Shown one piece after another: positions 44,901 to 64,000 of a stretch of 64,000 nucleotides of DNA. Below the pieces are notes generated by a model. It saw nothing but the letters and a program-made list of their open reading frames with translations. It had not been told where the DNA came from and ran no database searches. The DNA is from Cupriavidus sp. MP-37 (GTDB lineage: Bacteria; Pseudomonadota; Gammaproteobacteria; Burkholderiales; Burkholderiaceae), in NCBI RefSeq assembly GCF_020618415.1, contig NZ_CP085345.1, forward strand, positions 248,001-312,000, given 5' to 3'. The first letter of the stretch is position 1; every line of letters starts with the position of its first letter. The position numbers and the translations under genes are program-made.

Positions 44901-46113
44901 CGCGGCGGTGGTTGTGCACCACCTGGAACAGCGGGTGGTAGCTGACGCTGCGCTCGGGCTGCAGCGCTTCCACCAGTTGCTCGAACGGCAGGTCCTGGTG
45001 CGCCTGCGCGCCCAGCACGGCCTCCCGGGTCTTGCCGAGCAGCACCGACAGCGGCTGGCTGCCGTCAAGCTGCGCGCGCACGACCTGCGTGTTGACGAAC
45101 AGGCCAACCACGCGCTCGGTTTCCACGCGGTTGCGGCCGGCTACCGGCACCCCGACGCACAGATCGCGGCAGCCGGTATAGCGGTACAGCAGCGCCTGGA
45201 AACCGGCCAGCAATGCCATGAACAACGTACCGCCGCCGGCTTGCGCGCGCTGGCGCAGCGCGCGGACGAGCGGGTCCGGAATGTCGATTTCGCAGCGCTG
45301 CGCGCGGTAGGCCGCCACCGCGGGGCGCGGACGGTCGGCCGGCAGCGCCAGCACGCCGGGCGCGCCGTCCAGCGCCTGGCGCCACCAGGCGAGTTGCCGT
45401 GCCTGCTCGCCGGCTTCGAGCCAGTTGCGCTGCCACACCGCATAGTCGGTGTAGCCGATCGCGTGGGCGGCATCAGGCAAGGGCTGGCCGAGCCGTTGCG
45501 CGCGGTAAGCCGCCGCCAGTTCGTCGACCAGCAATTGCATCGACCAGCCGTCCGAGACGATGTGGTGCATCGCCAGCACCAACCGGTGGTGCCGTGCGCC
45601 CAGGCGCAGCAGGTGCACGCGCAGCAACGGCGCGCTGCCGAGGTCGAACGGCGCCTCGGCGATCGCCGCAGCGTGCGCATCGGCGCTGCCGGGCTCGGCC
45701 GACAGGTCAGTCAGCGGCAGATCGATGCTGGCCGCGGGGCGCACGTGCTGGCACACCTTGCCGTCGGCGTCCGCCACGAATACCGTGCGCAGCGCTTCGT
45801 GGCGCTGCACCAGCGTGGCAAAGGCCGCCTGCAGCGCGCCGGCGTCGAGTTCGCCGCGCAGTTCCACGCGGCTGCTGATATGGTAGGCGGCGCTGTCCGG
45901 CTCGAAGCGGTGCAGGAACCACTGGCGCTGCTGCGCGTAGGACAGCGGCGCATCGTAGCCGGCCGCGGTATCGGGCCGCGGCAGCGCGGGGATCGGCAGT
46001 TGCGAGAAGGCGATGCCTTGCTCGGCCATCTTGTCGAGGAAGGCGCGGCGCTGGGCCGGCGCCAGCGTGGCAAAGCGCGCGGCGAGCCGGGCCGCGGTGT
46101 TGGCTTCGATCAT
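41944..46113 (-). CDS. NRPS, terminal module C-A-PCP-TE
   Basis: 1389 residues. Condensation domain ~40-470 with intact HHIVSDG. Adenylation domain ~490-990; residues lining the pocket, read by eye, give DGEGSGGVTK, which I judge compatible with a hydroxyornithine-type substrate (FAFDGAHERW). PCP with GGDSL, Ser1053. Type I thioesterase ~1110-1380 with GWSLG (Ser1191) and a C-terminal DHH. With the ornithine oxygenase and acyltransferase in the locus, it should add N5-acyl-N5-hydroxyornithine and release the lipopeptide. The ATG abuts the upstream NRPS stop (TGAATG on the coding strand). The A-domain C-terminal part is almost identical to that of the threonine module. Confidence 0.95.
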   Translation of the reverse strand: MIEANTAARLAARFATLAPAQRRAFLDKMAEQGIAFSQLPIPALPRPDTAAGYDAPLSYAQQRQWFLHRFEPDSAAYHISSRVELRGELDAGALQAAFATLVQRHEALRTVFVADADGKVCQHVRPAASIDLPLTDLSAEPGSADAHAAAIAEAPFDLGSAPLLRVHLLRLGARHHRLVLAMHHIVSDGWSMQLLVDELAAAYRAQRLGQPLPDAAHAIGYTDYAVWQRNWLEAGEQARQLAWWRQALDGAPGVLALPADRPRPAVAAYRAQRCEIDIPDPLVRALRQRAQAGGGTLFMALLAGFQALLYRYTGCRDLCVGVPVAGRNRVETERVVGLFVNTQVVRAQLDGSQPLSVLLGKTREAVLGAQAHQDLPFEQLVEALQPERSVSYHPLFQVVHNHRRGDRAARVALPGLELESAPVGERTTALELTLDTREDSDGHVHACFHYAAELFDAGTAERLARHYVRLLGRLADAPDQALDAVDLLDEGEHSSLLALGQGEPPAGEHLPVHAHIARHAAARPDAVAVICGEQVLRYGELLARADRLAAVLHARGIGAEHRVGIALSRSPDLIVALLAVMRCGAAYVPFDPAYPKDRLAYLFDDSAIRLLVTEPALLDALPAPATLPVLTLDKVGADVAPLPEQPVHPDQLAYVIYTSGSTGRPKGVCVAHGPLAMHVAATIDAYEMSPASRELHFLSFAFDGAHERWLCALACGGSLLLRDDALWTPEQTAEAMTRHGVTNAGFPPAYLRQLAEHCEQSGQRPPVALYSFGGEAMPRAAFAQARRALAPRTFINGYGPTETVVTPMVWKVRADALEAGFAGTYAPIGRPVGARRCYLLDAELNLVPPGVAGELYIGGEGLARGYLNRPGLTAERFVPDPFAGDGARLYRTGDLARWLPDGELEYLGRIDQQLKIRGFRIEPGEIEARILAQTGVANAAVIAVEGPSGARLVAYVVPAADATVDGATLRSALGAELPDYMVPAAFVVLDTLPLMPNGKLDRRALPAPGAETSDQHVAPRTEAQRWLAQVWQDVLGVPRVGLDDNFFALGGDSLLSLKVISRVRANRALGLDLKLRDLMRTPTIGQLLPDGEPAAPMPHATPAAALRVLAPGPANATLPPVACIHAALGTLFDYDAIVAQLGAQRTVYGFQSRALADPAWRDASLASIAADYVREWRAAQPHGPYLLLGWSLGAALATLMARELEAQGQAVQWLGLVDPFVPEPPSQASTAPTWPAALAAFAGRLLPGAEPLVLPRDAAPEPDADTVRALLAPRLAACAAPQAALGADELAHMFLAAHRLGGLAAAQRTLPVVQAPRAVWWRAGRDAAAARLAGWLGAPREETVLEGVDHHAIVRDPRLLAQLHRSVEARLASDAEARHPAAGTATLPT

Positions 46114-53907
<7,794 letters not shown>

Positions 53908-53930
53908 GAATGCGTTCCAGGGAGAAGACG

Positions 53931-56900
53931 TTAGGCGTTGGCGGTGGCGGTGGCCCGCAGGGCGGCGCGCGCTTCGGGCGACATCGCGGCCAGCTGGCGC
54001 TGCAGGCCGGCCAGCGTTTCCAGGCCGTCGGCATCGGGGCTGGCCATGCACAGTGCCCTTGCCAGGGCGGCGGCATTCGGGGCGTCGAAGACCACGGCCG
54101 GTGCGATCTCCAGCTTGAGCAGCTTGCGGATGCGCGCCACCAGCTTGATCACCAGCAGCGAGTGGCCGCCGGCCTCGAACAGGTCGTCATGCACCGCCAG
54201 GCCGGGCGCGCCGAGCAGGTCGCGCAGCTGGTCCAGCAGCAGCGCTTCCAGCGCGCTTGCGGGTTCGCGCGCGGGTCCGGCAGACGCGGCGGGTGCCGGA
54301 CCCGCGGCGGCGGACTGCGCCAGCGCACGGCGGTCCACCTTGCCGTTCGGCAGCCTGGGCAGCGCCGGCACGGCGAACCACAGCGCGGGGATCATGGCCT
54401 CGGGCAGGCGCTCGGCCAGCGCGTGGCGCAGCGCATTGCGCAGGGCGGCGGCGCCTGCCATGTCCGTGGTGGCCGCGGCGTCGTCGGCAACGATCCATGC
54501 CGCCAGCTGGGCCGCGCCACCGGCCGGCGCGGCCAGCATCACCACGGCTTGCCGTACGCCGGGCAGCGCCGCCAGCGCCTGTTCGACCTCGCCGCATTCG
54601 ATGCGGAGGCCGCGCACCTTGACCTGGTGGTCGGCACGCCCGATCAGTTCGATCCCGCCCTGCGGCAGGTAGCGCGCCAGGTCGCCGCTGCGGTACAGGC
54701 GCTGGCCCGGGCGCTGCGGGTGCGGCACGAACGCCGCCGTGCCGGCGGCGTCCGACAGGTAGCCGGCGCACAGTTGCGCGCCGCCCAGATACAGTTCGCC
54801 GGTTTCTCCCGCCGCGGCCAGGTGGCCGGCAGCGGTGCGGACATAGGCCTCGCAGTTGGCCAGCACCTGCGTCAGCGGCAGCGGCGCCGCGTTCACCTGC
54901 GCCGCGCGGCCCGCGTCATGGACCAGGATGCCAACCGTGGTTTCGGTCGGGCCGTAGTGGTTGCAGAGGCGGGCCTGCGGCATGCGCGCGCGCAGCCGCT
55001 CCAGCAGCGCCGGCGATGCGGCTTCGCCCCCCAGCACGATGGTGGCATGCGGGGGCAGCGGCAGCGGCGCGGTGTCGCCGTCGAGCAAGGCATCGAGATG
55101 CGAGGGCACGATCTTCAGGCAGTCGACATGCTCGCGCGCCAGGAACGCGGCGAAGGCGGCGGCTTGCTGCATGTCGGCTTCGCTGGCAACGCACAGGCAG
55201 GCGCCGTGCCACAGCGCGCCGAACAAGGTGGTATTGCCGAGGTCGGCGGCGACGGTGGAGGTCAGCCCGAAGCGTTGGCAGCGGTCGAGACGCAGCGCCT
55301 GCCCGGATGCTGCCGCGTAGTTCAGCAACTGGGCATGGGTGATGGCGACGCCCTTGGGCGCGCCGGTCGAGCCGGAGGTGTAGAGCACGTAGGCAGGCTG
55401 CGCGGCATCCGTTGCCGGCAGCGCGCGGGCGGTGTCGGCCAGGCTGTCCGCCGCCACCGACGCCGCCACCGACGCCCCCATCAACGCCTCGATCTCGGCA
55501 TGCGGCAGCGGCCCGGCCAGCGACGCATGGGCCGCGTCGGTCAGCACCAGCGTGGCGCCGGCGTCGGCGAGGATTTGCGCGCGCCGCTGCGGCGGCCAGG
55601 CGGGATCGAGCGGCAGGTACGGTGCGCCGGCGCGCATCACGGCAAGCAATGCCACCACCAGCTCGCCGGAGCGCGGCAACAGCAGGCCCACCGGCTGGCC
55701 CGCGCGCAGGCCCAGTGCTGGCAGCCGCCGCGCCACCGCGTCCACGGTGCTGGCAAGGGCGGCATAGCTGAGTTGCAGGCCCGGCGCCGACAACGCCGGC
55801 GCGTGCGGGCGTGCGTTTGCCCAGTGGGCCAGCCGCTGCGGCAGCATCTGTGTGCCGACATGCAGCGCCGGCGCATGCATGGCGTCGGCGCGCGCAGTCT
55901 CGGCGGCGGTGGCCAGCGGCAAGGCGCCGACGGCGGTGTCCGGGGCCGCGCGCAGCGTTTGCAGCAGCGTGCGGTACTGGTGCAGCAGGCACGCCATCGC
56001 GTCGTCGGCATGGACGCGGTCGGCATAGTGCAACACCAGCTGGCCGGGCATGCCTTGTTCCAGGTGTACCTGCAACGCCAGGTTCAAACCCGGCAGCAAC
56101 GCCTGCGGTGCCCGGGCGCGCCAGTGCAGCTCGCCAAGCTGCCACTGCAGGCTGGCAGGGCCGCTGCAGCGGAAGCCGACGCGCGCGGGTGCGCCCGCGC
56201 AGGCGTCCGCCGGGCAATGCTCGCGCCAGTCGAGGTGCTGCTGCAACTGCGCACCGAATGCGGCAAGCCAGTCGGCAAACGGCGCGGCCATGTCGGGCTG
56301 CACCGCGACCGGCAGCAGCGCTTCATAACGGCCCACCGCGCCGGCCAGCACATCGAAGTCCTCGCGGCAATCGTGCTGCCAGCCGGCGCAGAACGCCGCG
56401 GCCGGATCGAGGCGTGCCAGCAGCAGCCACCATGCCGCCTGCAGCGCGTGCGGCAACGGCTGGCCCAGCGCGGCGGCCCATTCGGCCACGGCAGTGGCTT
56501 CCGCGGCGTCAAGTTCGGCACAGTGAAGCGCCAGCGGTGCGCTTGCGTCTGCGGCGCGTTGCCAGGGCAGCCGCGGTGCATCGAGGGCGGCCAGCCGCTC
56601 GCGCACACTTTGCCAGTAGGCCGCGCCCGCTTCGGTGTTCTCCTGCGCCAGCCCGTCGGTCCAGTCGAGGTAGTCCGCATAGGGCAGGGGCGCTTCGTCC
56701 GCCGGGGCGGTTTCGTCGGCGTAGGCTTGTGCCAGTTCGTGGAGCAGGGTGACCAGGCTGGGGCCGTCGGCCGCCAGCGGGTGGCTGGCCAGGGTCAGTT
56801 GCGCGCGGCCGCCGTCGATGACCTGCAACGCGGCATGCAAGGCAGGATGCGAGCCGGTTTGTGGCATGCCGCTGGCCGCGCCCGCCGGCGACCACGCCGG

Positions 56901-57140
56901 CAAGGCCCCGGCAAAATGCTGGCGCAAGCCGCGCAGCCCGTCGACCTGGCCGAACGCCAGGCCGGTGGCCGGATGGCGCCCGGCGACCCGGCACAGCGCC
57001 CGCTGCAGGCGCGGCGCGTCCAGCGGCCCCTCGATCGTTGCCGACAGCGTGACCGGCGTGGCCGCATGCGCCGCCAGTGCGCGCTGTTCGCGGCCGAGCG
57101 CGCGGGCGTGCCGCGCAAACTCCTGGGTGATGGCGTCCAT
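53931..57140 (-). CDS. NRPS module with interface/C-like domain, A(Asp), PCP
   Basis: 1069 residues. The N-terminal ~15-430 look like a condensation-family domain, but the catalytic motif reads SHPLAADG (S119, H120, D125): the first His is replaced by Ser. It is therefore better read as an interface domain, of the kind that docks an aspartyl beta-hydroxylase onto the carrier protein, than as an active condensation domain. A domain ~440-940 has the aspartate code DLTKVGHVGK. PCP GGHSL, Ser994. The gene starts four bases after the FAAL-NRPS stop with GGAGGG upstream. The active condensation domain and hydroxylase for this module sit at the end of that upstream protein, so the module is split between two chains. 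Confidence 0.92.
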   Translation of the reverse strand: MDAITQEFARHARALGREQRALAAHAATPVTLSATIEGPLDAPRLQRALCRVAGRHPATGLAFGQVDGLRGLRQHFAGALPAWSPAGAASGMPQTGSHPALHAALQVIDGGRAQLTLASHPLAADGPSLVTLLHELAQAYADETAPADEAPLPYADYLDWTDGLAQENTEAGAAYWQSVRERLAALDAPRLPWQRAADASAPLALHCAELDAAEATAVAEWAAALGQPLPHALQAAWWLLLARLDPAAAFCAGWQHDCREDFDVLAGAVGRYEALLPVAVQPDMAAPFADWLAAFGAQLQQHLDWREHCPADACAGAPARVGFRCSGPASLQWQLGELHWRARAPQALLPGLNLALQVHLEQGMPGQLVLHYADRVHADDAMACLLHQYRTLLQTLRAAPDTAVGALPLATAAETARADAMHAPALHVGTQMLPQRLAHWANARPHAPALSAPGLQLSYAALASTVDAVARRLPALGLRAGQPVGLLLPRSGELVVALLAVMRAGAPYLPLDPAWPPQRRAQILADAGATLVLTDAAHASLAGPLPHAEIEALMGASVAASVAADSLADTARALPATDAAQPAYVLYTSGSTGAPKGVAITHAQLLNYAAASGQALRLDRCQRFGLTSTVAADLGNTTLFGALWHGACLCVASEADMQQAAAFAAFLAREHVDCLKIVPSHLDALLDGDTAPLPLPPHATIVLGGEAASPALLERLRARMPQARLCNHYGPTETTVGILVHDAGRAAQVNAAPLPLTQVLANCEAYVRTAAGHLAAAGETGELYLGGAQLCAGYLSDAAGTAAFVPHPQRPGQRLYRSGDLARYLPQGGIELIGRADHQVKVRGLRIECGEVEQALAALPGVRQAVVMLAAPAGGAAQLAAWIVADDAAATTDMAGAAALRNALRHALAERLPEAMIPALWFAVPALPRLPNGKVDRRALAQSAAAGPAPAASAGPAREPASALEALLLDQLRDLLGAPGLAVHDDLFEAGGHSLLVIKLVARIRKLLKLEIAPAVVFDAPNAAALARALCMASPDADGLETLAGLQRQLAAMSPEARAALRATATANA

Positions 57141-57144
57141 CGGC

Positions 57145-61674
<4,530 letters not shown>

Positions 61675-61731
61675 GCTTGGATCGGCTCTTCGGGAAGACG
61701 GTTGGCGTTGGGTCGTGCGTGGCGCGGCAGG

Positions 61732-62502
61732 TCAGGCGGGCAGCAGCGAGGCGGATGCCGCGGGCGAGGGCAGGGGCGCCCCGGCGCCGGCGGCCGGCGC
61801 TGCGTTCAGGCAGGCAATGAGCCGGCCGACCACCTCGGCCTGGCTGTCGTGCAGGAAGAAGTGGCCGCCGGCGAACCAGTCGAGGGTGTGCCCGGCGCGG
61901 GTCTCGATGGCCCAGGCGTGCAGGTCGGCCGCTGCAATCGGGTCGTCAAGGCCGGCAAACACGTGTATGGGCAAGGGCAGCGGCGGCACCTCGCCGCAGC
62001 GGAAGCTCTCGCAGACGCGATAGTCGGCGTCGAGCACATCGAGCGTCAGGCGCAGCAGCTCGGCATCGGCAAACACCGCCTCGGGCGTGCCGCCGTGCTG
62101 GCGCAGGTCGGCGCTCAGCGCGGCATCGCCACGCAGTGCCGCCAGCCGGTCCGGATCGCGACAGGTGGGGGCGGCGCAGCCGGACACCAGCAGCCGCTGC
62201 GGCAGGGCGTGGCCGCGTTCGCGCAGCAGGTGGCACAGGCGCCAGGCCAGCAGCCCGCCCATGCTGTGCCCGAACAGCGCATAAGGCACCGCCTGGCGCT
62301 CGAGATGGCGGCACAGGACGTCGGCCATTTCTCCCGCCAGCGCCTCGAAATCGCGCAGCAACGGCTCGTCGAGCCGGGCACCGCGGCCCGGCGGCTCCAG
62401 CGGGACCAGACCGATCGCGGCGGGCAACAGGCGCCGCCAGCGCAGGTACGCCGTGGCGCTGGCCCCCGCGTACGGCAGGCAGAACAGCTGCAATGGCGCC
62501 AT
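61732..62502 (-). CDS. Type II thioesterase
   Basis: A 256-residue external thioesterase that clears misloaded acyl groups from NRPS carriers. The start FCLPYAGASATAYLRWRRLL, nucleophile motif GHSMGG (Ser near residue 91) and C-terminal GGHFFLHD give the Ser-Asp-His triad. It ends 57 bases before the loading NRPS start and follows the MbtH gene after two bases, so it belongs to the same operon. Confidence 0.95.
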   Translation of the reverse strand: MAPLQLFCLPYAGASATAYLRWRRLLPAAIGLVPLEPPGRGARLDEPLLRDFEALAGEMADVLCRHLERQAVPYALFGHSMGGLLAWRLCHLLRERGHALPQRLLVSGCAAPTCRDPDRLAALRGDAALSADLRQHGGTPEAVFADAELLRLTLDVLDADYRVCESFRCGEVPPLPLPIHVFAGLDDPIAAADLHAWAIETRAGHTLDWFAGGHFFLHDSQAEVVGRLIACLNAAPAAGAGAPLPSPAASASLLPA

Positions 62503-62504
62503 GA

Positions 62505-62726
62505 TCAGGCGCCCGTCTGCGCTTGCGCCTCCATGAAGCGGCGCAGGCTGAGCGGACGCATGTCCACCCAGGTGCGCTCGATATAGTCGAGGCAGGCCTG
62601 GCGGCTGCCGCTGAACCCCGCCGCACGCCAGCCGCCGGGCACGGCCTTGTAGTCCGGCCAGAGCGAATACTGTTCTTCGTGGTTGACGAGGACCAGGAAA
62701 GTGGCGTCGTCGCGGTCGAAACTCAT
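62505..62726 (-). CDS. MbtH-like NRPS accessory protein
   Basis: A 73-residue MbtH protein. All signatures are present: [22 protein letters not shown] and [17 protein letters not shown]. These small proteins bind adenylation domains and are often needed for their folding and activity. It is the first gene of the NRPS operon, with the ECF promoter P3 ~57 bases upstream and GGGAG before the ATG. Confidence 0.98.
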   Translation of the reverse strand: MSFDRDDATFLVLVNHEEQYSLWPDYKAVPGGWRAAGFSGSRQACLDYIERTWVDMRPLSLRRFMEAQAQTGA

Positions 62727-62782
62727 GGCGGGCTCCCGTTCAGTGCAAAGTGTGTGGCGCCATCTGGCGCATCACCCTGTTC

Positions 62783-62807
62783 GACGAAGGCGGAACGGGA
62801 ATATTTA
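62783..62807 (-). promoter_or_regulatory. ECF (OrbS-like) promoter P3, MbtH-NRPS operon
   Basis: On the - strand: TAAA (62807-62804), 17-base spacer starting TATTCCCG, CGTC (62786-62783). A full match to TAAA-N17-CGTC. It drives the ~21-kb operon from mbtH to the terminal NRPS; expected start near 62776. Confidence 0.8.
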
Positions 62808-62817
62808 GGCGGGAAGG

Positions 62818-62841
62818 GGGCCGCGGCGGCCGCCGCGGCCC
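62818..62841. other. Perfect 24-base GC palindrome
   Basis: GGGCCGCGGCGG / CCGCCGCGGCCC, no spacer, between the SRPBCC gene end and the MbtH promoter, ten bases upstream of its -35 element. It could end or pause transcription coming from the SRPBCC gene or bind a dimeric regulator; there is no T-run. Confidence 0.6.
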
Positions 62842-62923
62842 GATGGGGCAGGGCCGGGGGAAATCCGGGTCATGCCGCGGCCTGCCCGGCCAGGCCGCGA
62901 CCGCGCTGGTCACACCGAAGCCG

Positions 62924-63340
62924 TCATGCCCGGGCCTCGATGAACTCCTTGAAGCGCTTCAGGTCGCCCTCGACCTTGCGTTTCAGCACGCCGGCGGCAT
63001 CGCCGACCGCCTCGACCACGCCCTCGGTTTCATAGTTCATCCGCACCGATACCCGGGTCGCGCCCGCATCCAGCGGTTCAAAATTCACCTGGCCCGAGTT
63101 CTCCGCGCCGGCGACGCTGCGCCACGCGATGCACTGGTCGGCGACGTTCTGCGTTATCTCGGCATCCCACTCCTTGTGCTTCCCGCCGACCTCGGCGCGC
63201 CAGTGCAGGCGGCGGTCATCGAGCTGCCTCACCTCTTCGACCCCCTCCATGAACCGCGGAAATTCCTCGAACCGGCACCATTGCTGATACGCGACCTGCA
63301 CCGGCACCCGGACGTCAATCGACTCTTCGATGGTTGACAT
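62924..63340 (-). CDS. SRPBCC (cyclase/dehydrase-type) family protein
   Basis: A 138-residue single-domain protein starting STIEESIDVRVPVQVAYQQW, then RFEEFPRFMEGVEEVRQLDD, as in the polyketide-cyclase/dehydrase group of SRPBCC proteins. AGGAGGTGCT before ATG 63340 fixes the start; the longer frame to 63379 is not needed. No signal peptide. Homologues of this type are common as stand-alone stress-related proteins. Nothing ties it to the siderophore locus apart from position. Confidence 0.85.
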   Translation of the reverse strand: MSTIEESIDVRVPVQVAYQQWCRFEEFPRFMEGVEEVRQLDDRRLHWRAEVGGKHKEWDAEITQNVADQCIAWRSVAGAENSGQVNFEPLDAGATRVSVRMNYETEGVVEAVGDAAGVLKRKVEGDLKRFKEFIEARA

Positions 63341-63596
63341 AGCACCTCCTTTTTTCAAAAGGCGGGCGAACCGGTGCAAATCCCGTTCCAGAGGCCCGGC
63401 GCGGCGCCGACTCCCGCGGCAGCAAGCGTGGCGCCAGCGGTGCAGAAATTACGCGCAGGGCTGGAAGAACAGGTCGGGAACATCGGATACCGTTGGAACC
63501 GCGGCGTGCCGATGCCGCCACACGGCGGGGGTGGCGGGGATCGGCTGTCCTTGCAGTGGCCAGGAAGAGGGCAGGGAAGCTACCCCGCTGCCCGCC

Positions 63597-64000
63597 TCAT
63601 TCCGCTTCACCGGTCAGCGACGAATGCCCGGGCGCACGCCGCAGCAACTGCGTGCGCCGGTCGGCGGCCAGCGACAGGTAGCGCTCATAGTGGCGCAGGA
63701 TGTCGGCGATGATCTCTTCCTGCCGCAGGTACTGGATGTCGTAGCCCTCGCGGCCATCCTCGAAGAACGTCACCGGCGCATAGGCGTGCTGGCGCCGCGC
63801 CTCCGGCTCGGCCGCCTCGCGCACCAGGAACGAAGGCAACGGCTGGCGCCGGCAATGCACGCCGTAGACGAAATCGCGCATGTCCGCCACCGGGATGGTC
63901 AGGCGCGCACCCGGGCCGCCCGGCTCGCCCGGTTCTGTATCGTCCGTGTGCAGCCGCACCGAGCTGTCGACGCCGCGCCGCGCCAGCTCGGCCGATACGT
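63597..64000 (-). CDS. betT: BetT-like choline/betaine transporter, C-terminal part
   Basis: The last ~134 codons of a protein whose 5' end lies beyond base 64000; the frame is open to the edge (ELARRGVDSSVRLHTDD precedes the GTG at 63959). The visible part is hydrophilic and ends with DIQYLRQEEIIADILRHYER, matching the long cytoplasmic C-terminal tail of BetT-type BCCT transporters that senses osmotic stress. The membrane part is not visible, so the call rests on this tail alone. Confidence 0.65.
   Translation of the reverse strand, partial: VSAELARRGVDSSVRLHTDDTEPGEPGGPGARLTIPVADMRDFVYGVHCRRQPLPSFLVREAAEPEARRQHAYAPVTFFEDGREGYDIQYLRQEEIIADILRHYERYLSLAADRRTQLLRRAPGHSSLTGEAE

Noticed and set aside
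62818..62841. 24-base palindrome as a true intrinsic terminator
   Set aside because: No T-run follows on either strand, so it is listed only as a palindrome.

Overview
The window reads as one contiguous piece of a high-GC betaproteobacterial chromosome or megaplasmid, most likely Cupriavidus or a close Burkholderiaceae relative. The grounds are strong GC bias, Burkholderiaceae-type siderophore sigma-factor promoters, a lipopeptide-siderophore NRPS line of the cupriachelin/taiwachelin type, and a neighbouring type III secretion system (T3SS). The genus call is an inference; no 16S or other marker gene is present. I see no rRNA, tRNA, CRISPR array, insertion sequence or integrase.

Region 1 (1-7885) is the 3' part of a T3SS operon, all on + and tightly packed: sctD (5' end outside the window), a small needle-like gene, sctI, J, K, L, N, O, T and U. 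SctU carries YSTQ where the self-cleavage motif NPTH is expected. Region 2 (8063-13805) holds a solo LuxR-type regulator, an SHS-type MFS carrier, a secreted SRPBCC protein, a LysR regulator and a UPF0317/D-glutamate-cyclase-family enzyme.

Region 3 (13988-24679) is one giant reading frame of 3563 codons. By eye it contains a glutamate-racemase-like domain with both catalytic cysteines, flanked on each side by a copy of the domain that forms the C-terminal half of animal D-glutamate cyclase (DUF4392/GLUCM-like). These are followed by possible cysteine-peptidase-like segments, a degenerate kinase-like domain and a LysM-like tail. The gene just upstream is the family that forms the other half of animal D-glutamate cyclase. 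This looks like a secreted or translocated glutamate-consuming protein linked to the T3SS, and it is the most novel item here. A Fic-domain protein follows convergently.

Region 4 (26225-30401) is an AT-richer regulatory stretch with five ATGACA-N4-TGTCAT-type operators, a possible small RNA and a possible leader ORF in front of an OFA-family (oxalate/formate-type) MFS carrier. An AraC regulator and a dienelactone-hydrolase-like enzyme follow.

Region 5 (30407-62726) is a complete lipopeptide siderophore locus. It has a Fur-boxed ECF sigma factor, a phosphopantetheinyl transferase, L-ornithine N5-oxygenase, N5-acyltransferase, esterase, a PvdE-type ABC exporter, FhuF-type reductase, a PepSY membrane protein, a TonB receptor, four NRPS proteins, a type II thioesterase and an MbtH protein. 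Reading domains and specificity codes gives: fatty acyl - Asp (beta-hydroxylated) - D-Thr - Asp - probably N5-acyl-N5-hydroxyornithine, released by a C-terminal thioesterase. Four promoters of the form TAA(A/T)-N17-CGTC stand in front of the four main transcription units, so the ECF factor (Fur-controlled) very likely switches on the whole pathway, while the receptor has its own Fur box. The window ends with an SRPBCC protein and the C-terminus of a BetT-like choline transporter.
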